A DNA stretch of 64,000 nucleotides from the NCBI GenBank assembly GCA_019137255.1, contig WPDH01000123.1, forward strand, positions 62,001 to 126,000, read 5' to 3'. Numbering within the stretch: position 1 is the stretch's first letter; every line of letters begins with the position of its first letter. Shown in pieces: positions 1 to 11,080 of this stretch. Below the pieces are notes generated by a model. The model saw nothing but the letters and a program-made list of their open reading frames with translations, was not told the origin of the DNA and searched no databases. Position numbers and translations under genes: made by a program. This DNA is from Corinectria fuckeliana. Lineage: Eukaryota; Ascomycota; Sordariomycetes; Hypocreales; Nectriaceae.

Positions 1-1139
1 CCTTAAGTTAACTTCTTAGAGAGGTTAATATTAAAGTCTAAAATATAGCTTAAATCTAGTATAATAATATTAATATAATCTAGCTAATTATAAAGTAGTT
101 AGCTAAGCTAGTTATAACACTTTAGCATATTAATATCTATTATCACTAGGTTTATAAGCTTATTTAAAAAAGTAAAATTAAGATATTTTAGCTACTTATA
201 GCCTAAATACTAACAGATAGCCTTATAAAGCCTCTTTTAAAATAAAAACATATAACTTTTATTATATAATTATAAATATATATAGCCCTAAATAAAGCTA
301 TATAATAAGCCTAGTAACACTTATAATTTCTTATATTATCTTACTATTAAATTAGAAAAGAAAAACACTTAGAAGATCTCTTATTTTCTAACTTTATAAT
401 AATCTTATTTACTTTTATATTAAATAACTTAGTTTATATAAAAAGAGGTAAATAAGATTAGAGGTAATATTATTATATTACTTAGCTAAAGAGATCTCTA
501 AAGAGCTTAAAAAATAGTATTAAAATATAATTTTTATATATAGTTAATATCTTCTAGTCTTTTAATTTAATATTAAATAATTAGCTATACTAATTAGGCT
601 GCTTAACTAGTATAATAAAATATAAGAGCTATAATTTTATAACCTTATTAAGTATTAAGATATTAATATAATAGGTTAGCCTTATATATTAGGATTAGTA
701 ATATTATTATTATAATAATAAAAGGGTTAGTTTAGTATAACAGTTAGAGCTACTATATATTATATAATTTTAAGACCCTCTCTTAATAGCTAATATAAAA
801 CACTAACTTAAAAGCCTAAAAAGGGTTAATTCTTACACTTTTACTAAATATAATAATAACCTCTTTCTTTTATTACCTTCTTTTAAAGCTAAAATCCTAT
901 ATAGTAGCTCTAACTGTTATCTTAAGGCACTAGCTAAAGCTACTATACTTTTAGATTAAGACTAGAGTTTAATTTTAGCCCTAGTAAGAATTCTCTTATT
1001 TTTAGGAGCTAAAAACACTAAGAAATTAGCTAGCTAGCACTATCAGATAGTTACAAATAGTCTTATTAGTTAGTCAGACTAACTGCCCCTAGCAGCCAGT
1101 CTGAGAGGGTGTGTTAGTAGTAGGACCACTAGTCAGGCC
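1..1139. repeat. AT-rich, CpG-free block: RIP-mutated repeat remnant
   Basis: The sequence is dominated by TA, TAA and TTA words, and I find no CG dinucleotide on either strand until position 1140, where composition changes abruptly. No reading frame of useful length survives. In Pezizomycotina this is the usual outcome of repeat-induced point mutation (C to T in duplicated DNA) acting on a transposon. The original element cannot be recognised. The block begins before the window, so its true length is unknown. Confidence 0.8.
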
Positions 1140-2178
1140 CGCTATCAGGCACCGTCCATATTTCTGCCTTAGATGCTAGGCATCTAGCGACAACGGCGAT
1201 CCCCTTGGGGACTCACCGTTCCGCCCCTTTTCCTAGCTTAGTACAGTTACACAATACACGCAGTCACATCAATAGTACAGCCCGAATAGCACGACTCTGA
1301 ATATTAGTGTGGGCAAAAACAAGCGTATCAATTCAATTAACGGCAAAAGCATGCCCTTCCAGCTAATGGGCAGGCGGCTGCTTTAAGTAGACAGCTTGAC
1401 AGCCCAGCTGACTGTGAGCCCTACGGTCAATATACCCCGGAAGTCCAAACTTCCACCAACACACTGCAATTGATAACAAAACCGAGCATGCTGATGGAAC
1501 ACCTTTGGTCGTGAAGAAGGAAACCATTCTCCGTAAACGGGTCTTATAACACCACTGAGGTAGATGGCGCCGTCCCCCACGGCGATAGAAGTCCGGAACT
1601 TCAACGCAGAATCGCTGGGGAGGTCAGAGTGTACATTAGTGCAGAAAACCCTCAGGCTCAAAGTGGGGCATGCAGTATAACCAGCGGTTAATAATGTACT
1701 TAGATACCTTTACATAGAAAACCCTGTGTGCGGGTATCTTAGGTATAACTGATTAAGATGTTCAACTTATTTGATCAACTTAAGTGCACGCCTACCAAGT
1801 GAAGCCGCGGGGGGCCCAACTCAGCAAGCCGGGTTGACCGGATTGACTTGACCGTTTGGGTGCGTCGAAACCGCCTCGGCCAAAACCCTTTTCCGCCGCG
1901 CTCCCTGGCCCGACAAATCCCGTGCCAGGACTGGGAGGGGGCCACCCACTGTGGGCTGTCTGGGCCCTTGCTTGTGTCGGCAAGTCGGTCACCAGCCTGA
2001 GAGCAGAAGGGTCTCCAACTCGGGACAGCTTTATTCTCGTGGTCCATCCCCAAAAGATCCTCTCTCCACCTTCCAACCCTCTCCGCTTGCGACTCACGCA
2101 ACGAAATCCTCCTCACATCTCCTCTCCTCTCCTCTTCTTTCTTCCCCGTCTCCGTCTCCCCTCTACGTCTCCTTCAAC
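1140..2178. other. Intergenic: edge of AT block and leader of the succinyl-CoA ligase gene
   Basis: Normal base composition with CpG resumes here. I see no convincing gene. The last 80 bases before the ATG at 2179 are a CT-rich tract of the kind found in leaders of strongly expressed fungal genes. Confidence 0.6.
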
Positions 2179-3800
2179 ATGTTCAACTCCGGTCGCAGTC
2201 GCGCCGTGGCTTCGGCCCTCAACGCCTCCAAGGTACGGCCCGCCGCCGAGCTCGCATTTCCCTCGACCGCCGCACTCTCGATGCGATTCTACTCATAGCC
2301 TCGACACTACTCGACGCTGACATTTACGTCTCCTACAGTTCCAGGTCGCCCCCGCTGTCAGATTCCCCGGCATTGCCCAACAACGACGAGCTCTGAGCAT
2401 TCACGAGTACCTCTCCGCCGACCTCCTGCGAAAGGTGAGCCCACTCCTACGCATTGTCCATGACGAAACCCCCTATCTGCTATCTACTGCCATGGATCCC
2501 CGTAGCTAACCGCCGATGATGTCAACAGTATGGCGTCGGCGTCCCCAAGGGTTCCGTCGCTAAGACGGCCCAGGAGGCCAAGGCAGTCGCTCAGAACATC
2601 GGCACCGAGGACATGGTCATCAAGGCTCAGGTCCTGGCCGGTGGTCGAGGAAAGGGCACCTTCACCAACGGCCTTAAGGGTGGTGTTCGCGTTATCTACT
2701 CTCCTCATGAGGCCGAGATGTTCGCCGAGCAGATGATTGGCCAGAACCTCGTCACCAAGCAGACTGGTGCTGCTGGCCGTCTGTGCAGTTCCGTCTACAT
2801 TTGCGAGCGAAAGTTCGTTCGCCGAGAGTTCTACCTCGCCATCCTCATGGACCGTGCTACCCAAGGCCCCGTCATCGTGTCCTCGTCCCAGGGCGGTATG
2901 GACATTGAGACTGTCGCCAAGGAGAACCCTGAGGCCATCAACACTAACTACATTGACATCAACGTCGGCGTGACTGACGAGATTGCCCGTGAGATTGCCA
3001 CCAAGCTGGGTTTCAGTGAGCAGTGCATCGAGGACGCCAAGGACACTGTCCAAAAGCTCTACAAGATCTTCGTCGAGAAGGACTCTACCCAGATTGAGAT
3101 TAACCCTCTGTCCGAGACTTCCGACCACCAGGTGCTGTGCATGGACGCCAAGTTCGGTTTCGATGACAACGCCGAGTTCCGCAACAAGGACGTCTTCGAG
3201 TGGCGTGATACCACCCAGGAGGACCCCGATGAGGTCCGTGCCGCAGAATCCGGCCTCAACTTCATCAAGCTCGATGGTGACATCGGCTGTCTCGTCAACG
3301 GTGCCGGTCTGGCCATGGCCACCATGGACATCATCAAGCTGAACGGCGGCCAGCCCGCCAACTTCCTCGATGTCGGTGGTGGTGCTACTCCTGCTGCCAT
3401 CCGCGAGGCTTTCGAGCTCATTACCAGTGACGCCAAGGTGACGGCCGTCTTCGTCAATATCTTCGGCGGTATTGTCCGCTGCGATGCCATTGCCGCTGGC
3501 CTGATCTCGACGGTGGAGAGCATGAACCTCAAGATCCCCATCATTGCCCGTCTCCAGGGCACCAACGTGAACGAGGCCCACCAGTTGATCAACGACTCTG
3601 GTCTTAAGATCTTCTCCATCGATGACCTACAAAGCGCTGCTGAGAAGGCGGTGCAGCTGTCCAAGGTCGTGAAGTTGGGTAAGTTGCTCCCGGTTGCCCC
3701 TTTGCGGGGGACACTATGGAGGACCATGTATGCGTCAGACGCTAACGAATATGCAGCCCGTGACATTGATGTCGGTGTCGAATTCACCCTGGGTATCTAG
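2179..3800 (+). CDS. Succinyl-CoA ligase (ADP-forming) beta subunit, mitochondrial
   Basis: Beta subunit of the TCA-cycle enzyme that converts succinyl-CoA and ADP/Pi to succinate, CoA and ATP in the mitochondrial matrix. Exons are 2179-2232, 2339-2434, 2529-3678 and 3757-3800, giving 447 residues, the usual length for the family. The first 40 or so residues are Arg/Ser/Ala-rich with almost no acidic residues, fitting a mitochondrial presequence. An ATP-grasp domain follows, with VIKAQVLAGGRGKG at residues 80-93 and an EINPL motif. The CoA-ligase domain holds FLDVGGGA and VNIFGGIVRCD. The C-terminus ends DVGVEFTLGI as in other fungi. The last intron (3679-3756) is 78 bases long and free of in-frame stops, so an unspliced reading adds 26 residues near the C-terminus. 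Identity is very secure. Confidence 0.96.
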
Positions 3801-6800
3801 AGAACGCAACATGATTAGACGACGGAAGTGATGAAGGCATTGCGGTGTGATTTTTGCGGGGGTGGAGACCGAGTATCTGCAAAGTCAGAGCCAGGCTCTG
3901 GCGCCTTGGGAAGCGAAAGAGAAAGGCGAGGTCGGGGATTTCTGTTTAATTTTTAGCATGCACCGATCAGTCTGGACTCGCAAGTCGCGGAGGAGCCAAA
4001 TGCCTCAATGGGTCGATGGGCCGATAGACGGATGAGCGGTCTGGCCTCGAACAAGACAGCTTCCATGTTTCCAAGTATCTCTCTCCATGGTCTCGAAACT
4101 CTTGCCCCCAACATGTGATCATCCATTAGCCCGTTGAGTCCATCAGAGGTCAAGAAACGCCATGCTACCACTTAGCCCCTGTCTGTCATGGCATGGCTTG
4201 CAGCTTCTCCGTACTTTCCCCTCGATTTTGAGCAACGATGATATGGAGAAGAGCCAATCTCAGTTGCCTCTCCTCCGCCGAACGGATAGGATGCGCTGAT
4301 GAGAGACAAGATGCGTGGTTTTGTTGCCAGCCCAGTCAGCCTGGTATGCTTGGATCGGACGAGTGGCTAGTTAGCATTGTCTTGGCCCGACGCTGTGACG
4401 CTCCTGGCCGGCGTCCGTTTGTGCGTCTGCTTCTCCCAGCGGCAGTAAGAAACGGCATGAAGCGCCTTGCATGGAGGAAGGGAAGCGAAAACAACACGGT
4501 GGCTGACAAGAAACCACCCCTGCTTGGCCAAGATCAAGGTCGAGAGGGAGCCATTCATGACAGCCGGTGTGCACACCGACGGGAAACGGTCCTGCAGATG
4601 TGAGTGGGATGTGATACTAAGAAAAAATACCAAGTCCAGATTTCTTGCCAACGACGTACAAATAGAATTGAACAAGGTTTTCTCTGGCCGTGGGTATGAG
4701 AAACGTGGTGGGCAGGGGGGGTTCGAGGAGGCGCGCGATATGAGGGTGGTGGTCGGCCCAGGTCGGCTATTGTGAGCGTTCGGGGTTAAGGGAGCACATA
4801 ACACGGTGGACGGAGGGTCCTTGATGGGGAACGGCCTCAGCCTTCTGCAGTAGGTCTAAGTTATTAGTGTGTTAAGGAGGTGACGAGAATGCAGAGCGAG
4901 AAGCCAAGTCAATGCAGGAGATGAGATGAGACGAGAATTGATGGCAAGGTTGATAGAGAGACCTAGCTTTCCTTTTCTGGTTTCTCATGGCTGGGTGTGT
5001 GCATTGGTAAAGGGGGAAGCAGCAGTTATTGCCATGCCATGGGTAAGGTTCGAGAAAACGATCAAACGAGAGCCCAGCAGGCCTACATATCAGGCTCAAA
5101 GAGGTATAGTCATGGCGCCTTACTGCTGTGGTGGTGCCCGAAGCTGTTAGACGAGGCGCAAGGGTTCTCACCAGCCACATCTGAAAGAGCCACACCACTG
5201 AGGCTCAACTGAAGGTTCGAATCTACCGATGCCAAGCGCCCTTAACTCAGCCTCAAATTCTCAAGCCTTGGAAATTCCCCGGTCACCTCGCTGAACATCT
5301 TAGAGATAATCCGTCACTCTGCCTGTATTCCCGTAACGCCCAAGCTACATGCACGCCCAGGACTTGCCACCACTAACGCCCCTGGGCCTCATACGCAACT
5401 ATCATCGTCGAACTTTTTCCTTTATCCTCGGTTATCCCAGCGCGGCCTGAATGGCTGACGCTGTGGTGAATTGTGGCCCCCCCACGCTAGAACCCATATC
5501 TCCTGACCTCGATGGATCCTCAAAACGGGTCCCCCGAGCCGTTCCCGCTGTGGTTCCCTGCGCAGAAACGCAATGCACAAGATTAAGCCAGCAAGGGAAT
5601 AACAGAAAATAAGAAGGGGACGAAACCCCCAATTCCCAGCGACGTCGGAAGCCCGGGCTGATCCGGGAGCGTGCAGGGACGAGGGAACCACCTCCCTCGG
5701 GCCAATAAAGGACGCCATTCGGGCTGTTAGTGCCTAGTTTCGAGGCTGCAAACAGGGACCCGGTGGACCCGGTTGGTGCTTTGTAGTTCGGTGATGGTCC
5801 GCGGTGGAGGCAGACAGGAGGCTCATCGACGGGAATTACGTCCAACGCAGGTTGCTGCGATTCCCAGCTCCACTTTTGGGACGCACGATGGCGAGGTTTC
5901 TGAGGGAGCCGCATCCGCTTCGGTAAGGGCAGCATGGCTACGTATTGAAGGGACTGGGAATAACGAAATAACCGGGGACGACGACTTTGCGAATGCCGAC
6001 GCAGCACCGAGAGCGAGATGCCCAAGGCAGATACGGCACATGGCATGGGGGCAATGAGATGAAGATGCGACCTGAAAGCGGTATGAGTCGCGCACTACAT
6101 GGCACAACAATCTAGATGTGATGCAGCTCTCATTAACAAGTATAGTACACCTGCTATGACTAACTCTTTAGGAGAATCCAGCGCCACCTTCACCACGCCC
6201 CCCTTTACGGGAAGACTTGTATCAGCCACAGCCATCCCACTTCCTCACCTTCAAGCACCCTTTTGTAATGCACATGGCCGCTATTGCTGCTCGACAGAGG
6301 CGCGGTGAGCAGCTGTGGCCGGTCTTGGCTCACAGGATACACTACACTAACACACAAGCGAAAACGCGGGGGAAACCCGGACCATGATCATGCGCAGCCG
6401 TCATACCAAGGAAATCAGGCATACGGTCAGTCTCGCTGTTGCGGCATCATAAAAAAAAAAAGGCCATAATTCGTGAGGCGTCATGACGCAGAGTAGAAGA
6501 AAATTCAAGATGCGTTGGGGCGTAAGTAGAAAGAAAAAATGAGACAGTCCCCCGTCCGGACGTCTCTCGGGCTTTGCGGCATTCCCGGGGGGCGTGTGGC
6601 TTTCGTTCCGCTCCGCTCCCAACCAGGCCCAGCTATATACTATAGTACTACGATCCGACCAACAGGGCCCCCCCCCCCGCAGCCGGCTTTATTCCCCACA
6701 AGGCGTCTTCTCTGTGAGTGAGTGAGTGAGTGTCTGTGAAAGTGCCCGCAGGAAGAGGCGACTTGCTCCTTTCCAACTTGTTCGGCCTGATGCCGCAGGG

Positions 6801-7190
6801 GTCCACCAGCTATTGCGCTGTTGGGGCTTTCGACTCGTCATTCGCTAGGGGGGCGTGTGAGAGAGTGTGTGAGGACCGAGGATATGAGATGGAGACACAT
6901 AAATACCCAAGGGCCGCCCGCTCCTACTTGATGCTATACTGAGACCATTGCATCCCAGACACATCAAGAACAGTGAGAAGCAAAACCGCAGACCACCCAG
7001 TTTAGCCATATATACGGTTCATCGTCATCGCCAAAGACTTGGACCATCTTGCCCCGTTCAACCACCCCCGGCTATCACCAACACCAAGACCGCTTCATCA
7101 ATACTCCTCCACCACTCTTCCGGCTCATACGCCGCCGCCACCAAATCACCAAGCCCCTTACTCACGCACCCCATCTCCACCACCGCCATC
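3801..7190. other. Gene-poor stretch of 3.4 kb
   Basis: Several open frames occur here (the longest at 5432-6046, minus strand), but none has a recognisable domain or convincing codon use. A short (GTGA)n tract lies at about 6713-6732. An ACATAAATAC TATA-like site near 6897 probably serves the small gene at 7191. Confidence 0.5.
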
Positions 7191-7469
7191 ATGCCTTCCG
7201 AGAAGAAGAGTTGGTTCGCCCGCCACTGCGCTCCTCCTCCTCCCATCAACAACACCTCCTCGTGCCCCTGCGCCTCATGCTACAACGTCGGCTCCGGTAG
7301 CTCTTCCCATCACGGAAGCTCACCGTACGGCTACGCGTACTCATATGCCCCGTCAGCGTCAAGTCCCATGGACGCTCGCGCCGCCAGCCTGCGCTCGTCC
7401 AGCTCGTCGGACAGCGCCTCCATCAACAGCGCCACCACCACGACTCACGTCGAGCACATCAAGCAGTAG
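7191..7469 (+). CDS. Small Cys/Ser-rich hypothetical protein (92 aa)
   Basis: I do not recognise this protein. It runs from an ATG preceded by CACCGCCATC, a good fungal start context, to a TAG at 7467-7469 without introns. The N-terminus is basic and aromatic (MPSEKKSWFARHC). A poly-Pro stretch follows, then a CPCASC cluster at residues 25-30, a Ser/Gly/Tyr-rich middle and a Ser/Thr-rich tail. The four cysteines at residues 13, 25, 27 and 30 could bind a metal, but that is a guess. There is no signal peptide or membrane segment. The frame stays open upstream of 7191 without another ATG. Composition and position suggest a real small gene; homology or RNA evidence would settle it. Confidence 0.55.
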   Translation: MPSEKKSWFARHCAPPPPINNTSSCPCASCYNVGSGSSSHHGSSPYGYAYSYAPSASSPMDARAASLRSSSSSDSASINSATTTTHVEHIKQ

Positions 7470-8572
7470 CTCTGAGCGATGCTTGGTTATTATTCATTAT
7501 TTAATTTATGCGCACTTTGATGAAATACAGACAGCGATTCTGCTCTGAACACCACGCAACACTTATATACCCGCATCCGATGGCCTTTTGTTATTGACCT
7601 CTGCGAGCCTGGCGTTTTCACCTTTTGGGGGGAAAAGGAGTTGCTGGATGGGAAATCCAGCGCGGGAACAGGAGCCCTTTTTGGGAAGAAAAAGACAGTT
7701 AGATAGTCCAGTCTACGTATCTATTTGCCAGCCCCAAAAAAGTGGCCCTTACAAACACACGCTCGTTTTTGCTTCGCGATGTGATGCCTGTCATGAAATC
7801 AAACCGCTGTGATTGCTGGGACCAGGGCCGTAGCGCAACTGCGCGCTGGGGCGACCATCACGTCAGGCTTCAGGCTGAGACGCAAATTCCCCGTTACCTC
7901 GTCTCACACTGGCTAACCCTTTTTCTGTCTCTCTCTCTCTCTCTTTCTCCCAACAACGATAGTTTTCCTTCGGACGAGAGAACAACTCGGCGGCCGAATG
8001 CCAGCGGCCGAGACGGGAACCCAAAAAAAATCGAGCCCAGGTTTTGGGTGGAGTAGAACGGATTTGCTCCGAACGGACACAACACGCGGGAGTGGAGAAG
8101 TCGTCCCGTCCGTGGTGCTGGAAATAGAAGTCACATAACTTGCAGGTAGCTTACACAAGACGGGATAAACAATGCTCCCTCCCGTTTCAAGACGGCGGAT
8201 AACACAAAGGCCCAGCTACATGACCATCAGAGGCATCATGGGTCCATCATGACTCGGTCATCGCCCCTTACCCATGCCTCTTACATCTTCGGTGCGCTGT
8301 ATCGTAAACACTCCCTCCCCGCCCTCTGCACGAATATACGTCAGCTTTCTCACTTTAGTCATCCCCGGCTTTTGACGTCACCTCAACCCACCTTGCAGCA
8401 TCCAGGTATTGCATCCATCCATAGTAGATAGCCAGATAGGATAGTCAAGTGACACATGAACGAATGAATCCATCAACAACGACCAGTATTTCCCCTCGTT
8501 CGGCCTCTTGTGAATTTCTTGTAGATCTGCATTGGATCACATAGCCTTTTGAGTCGCGTTCGATTCATCGCC
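7470..8572. other. Intergenic
   Basis: No gene seen. A (CT)n microsatellite lies at about 7927-7944. The stretch should contain the promoter of the fructosamine kinase-like gene. Confidence 0.5.
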
Positions 8573-9724
8573 ATGCCGACCAACGTCGATCCAGCCCTCC
8601 TCGAGGCCCTCGGACTGGACCCTGCCAGCACCGAAATCAACTCTCATGGCGGCTCTGGCTTTTCCTCGACGTTTAAGCTGTCGTCGACGGTCGATGGGAA
8701 GTCGGTCAATTATTTCGTCAAGACGGGTACTGGGAAAGACGCCGAGACCATGTTCCGTGGTTCGTAGCTGTTTGCTGGATTCTCTCCCCCATCTCATGAC
8801 ATCTCATGATGCCATGCCCATGTCGCCTCATGCACTCTCACCACTCCCCTTCCCCAACACCGACTGACTCTCCCAGGTGAACACACCTCCCTCAACGCCA
8901 TCCACGACATTGTCCCGAACTTCTGCCCCCGTTCCCACGCCCACGGCGCCTTGTCCACCCCGGGCAAGTTCTTCTTGGCCACCGAGTTCCTCGACCTTGG
9001 CTCCTCCGCCGCTGGTGGCTCCGGTCTCTCCCTCGCCGTCAAGCTCGCCCAGCTGCACTCCACCCCAGCGCCCGTCCCCGTCGGCCACGATAAGCCCGTC
9101 TTCGGCTTTCCCGTGCCGACCGCCTGCGGCTCCACCGAGCAGGACAACTCATTCAAGGCCTCGTGGGCCGACTTCTACGCCGACAATCGCCTGCGCCGCA
9201 TCCTGAGGCAGGCCATCCAGCATAACGGCTCCGATGCTGAACTGGAAAAGGCGGTCGAGGCGGTCGCGAGCAAGGTAGTCCCGCGGCTCATTGGGGATGA
9301 CACCGTCAAGGGCATCGTGCCGGTTGTTATACATGGCGACTTGTGGAGCGGCAACCACTCCCGCGGCCAAATTGACGGTCGCGGCGGCTGCGAAGAGGTC
9401 GTGTACGACCCGGCCGCCGTGTACGGCCACTCAGAGTACGAGCTCGGCATCATGAAAATGTTTGGCGGGTACAGTGGACACTTCTGGAACGAGTACGAGA
9501 CGCTGGTGCCTAAAGCCGAGCCCGTAGCCGAGTGGGGGGATCGAGTGAAGTTGTATGAGCTGTAAGTGTTACTTGTGATGTACCTAATGCATCGTAGGAA
9601 GGCGAAAACGCTGATTGCAATTGTCAGTTACCACCACTTGAACCACTTCGCCATGTTCGGGGGTGGATATCGCGGAGGGGCCATATCCATCATGCGGAAG
9701 CTCATCTCCAAGTACGGCGGCTGA
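8573..9724 (+). CDS. Fructosamine/ketosamine-3-kinase family protein
   Basis: Kinase-like enzyme of the FN3K family, which phosphorylates sugar adducts on lysines of glycated proteins so that they fall off. Exons are 8573-8759, 8877-9561 and 9628-9724, giving 322 residues. The catalytic loop HGDLWSGN is at residues 215-222 and the metal-binding YDPAAVYG with Asp240 follows. The C-terminus has the family block LYHHLNHF..FGGGY. Between the HGD and DPA motifs lies a glycine-rich insert (GRGQ/GRGG-like), which I believe is common in fungal members. The start is the ATG in ATCGCCATGCC. The first donor (GTTCGT) is weak, but the frame and protein match across the junction are good. Cytosolic; no targeting signal seen. 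It converges on the Vps20 gene. Confidence 0.88.
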
Positions 9725-9931
9725 GAAGCGCAGGGAGAGGAGAGTATAAAGAATTTAGTTTAGGATTCCATGAACCCCAGGAGGTATAATGCCTCGACGC
9801 CTCCATCGTGCTCGCTGTGTACCTATATAACATCTCTAAGTATCTTAACCGACCCAGAATCGCCAGAAAATGCAATGACTCCGTAATGATATTCAAAATG
9901 CAGAGAGAAACCCAGGAAATTGGTGGGAACG

Positions 9932-10696
9932 TCACACCGCCAGCATGGCTGGTTGCTTCGTTCGCGCGGCTTGCGGCTCGGGTTGGACTTCGGCCTGCCT
10001 CGCAGGCAGCTCCGTGTCGGGCACGGCAGGGAGTTCTTGGCCTGACATTTCGGCCTCGAGGGCCGCCAGCTCGTCCTCAACCTCTTCCTCGTCGTGGTTC
10101 GAGATGCGGCCTCCGAGCATTTCGCTGACTTCCTGCATGGCTGTGAGCAAGTTGAGCCCGTAGAAAGCTTCCACGGCATGAAAAGGGGGGAGGGAGCCTT
10201 ACCTTCTGGTACGCAATTGCATCGGCCGTCTCGCCCATGAGCTTCTCCACGTGCTCGATCCCGCCCATTTCCGTGTGAATCTCCTTGAGGACCTTGGTTC
10301 CTTGCTGCAGGCCAAATACGACGTCCTTTTGTATCAGGGCGAACTCGACGTTGGACGTTAATTTCTCGAGCTGCTCCAACTGGGCGTCCGTCTTGGCGAG
10401 CAGCGACTGCTGGTACTTCTTGCGCCGCAGGGCCAGCAGGGCGCGCTGCTTTTCGCCCCTTGCCAGCATCTGCTTGGCGATCTCGGTCTCCTTGTCGGTA
10501 AGGACGGTGACACGCCGCTGGTACTGGTGTAGCTTATCGCGCTGGTTCTTCATGTCCAGGATCGCCCTAGCGGAACGGGACAAGGGGTCAATACAGGCGG
10601 TCACGAGCGCAACGAGGCAGAGAACGCAAAGGGGCGCCGGCGGCGAAGATGTGCGTACTTATCCTGGGCAGTGACTCTGCTGGCGTTTCCACCCAT
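9932..10696 (-). CDS. VPS20: ESCRT-III subunit Vps20 (CHMP6)
   Basis: Nucleating subunit of ESCRT-III, which bends endosomal membrane during multivesicular-body sorting. Minus-strand exons are 10696-10659, 10566-10203 and 10132-9932, giving 200 residues. The N-terminus MGGNASR carries Gly2 in a myristoylation context, a hallmark of Vps20. A long basic charged helical region (about residues 13-135) matches the Snf7 core. It is followed by the motif EVSEMLGGRISNHDEEEVEDEL and an acidic tail, the usual autoinhibitory and MIT-interacting part. The first exon is 38 bases. The gene is head-to-head with the Rix7-like gene across 384 bases. Confidence 0.92.
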
Positions 10697-11080
10697 TGCG
10701 AGAAGCGCGGCCACGGATCCCGCCGTATGGTAGCTTGTCGAAGGAGGTGCGTCTGGTTGTTGGGAGTGATATGCGATTGCGACGATTGCGAGTCGGGACT
10801 GTCACGAGGGGACGATCGTCATCGGAGTTCAAATCGGCGGGCCAGCTTTATCGATAAGCCAGCGCCGCCCCGCCACAGTGTGACACAACTATGCAGACAC
10901 TTCTCACTTACACACTCCTACAAGGACGGTTCGTTTATTCTGTCCGCCTCCGAACAATCTTCAACGCCATCAACTTTTTCGACAATTGGCGGCTGCAACC
11001 AAGCATTTTGCCTCGGCAGACATTTCACAGCAACGCCCACATCTATCGATCGAGCGCAACAGCGGCTTGATGCGATCAAG
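10697..11080. promoter_or_regulatory. Divergent promoter between VPS20 and the Rix7-like gene
   Basis: 384 bases separate the two start codons, so both genes must be driven from here. No TATA box stands out. Confidence 0.6.

Noticed and set aside
2484..3581. Long open frame (365 codons) on the minus strand
   Set aside because: It is the mirror of the succinyl-CoA ligase gene; GC-rich codon bias leaves the opposite strand open. No domain is recognisable in it.
5205..5235. GGTTCGAATC, resembling a tRNA T-loop
   Set aside because: Flanking bases do not form a T-stem, and no acceptor, D or anticodon arms can be folded nearby.
5432..6046. 204-codon open frame on the minus strand
   Set aside because: No domain, no coding-like composition and no supporting splice structure; probably chance in a gene-poor stretch.
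8549..8572. Alternative upstream start for the fructosamine kinase-like gene
   Set aside because: It would need a TTG start; the ATG at 8573 is in good context and gives the expected family length.
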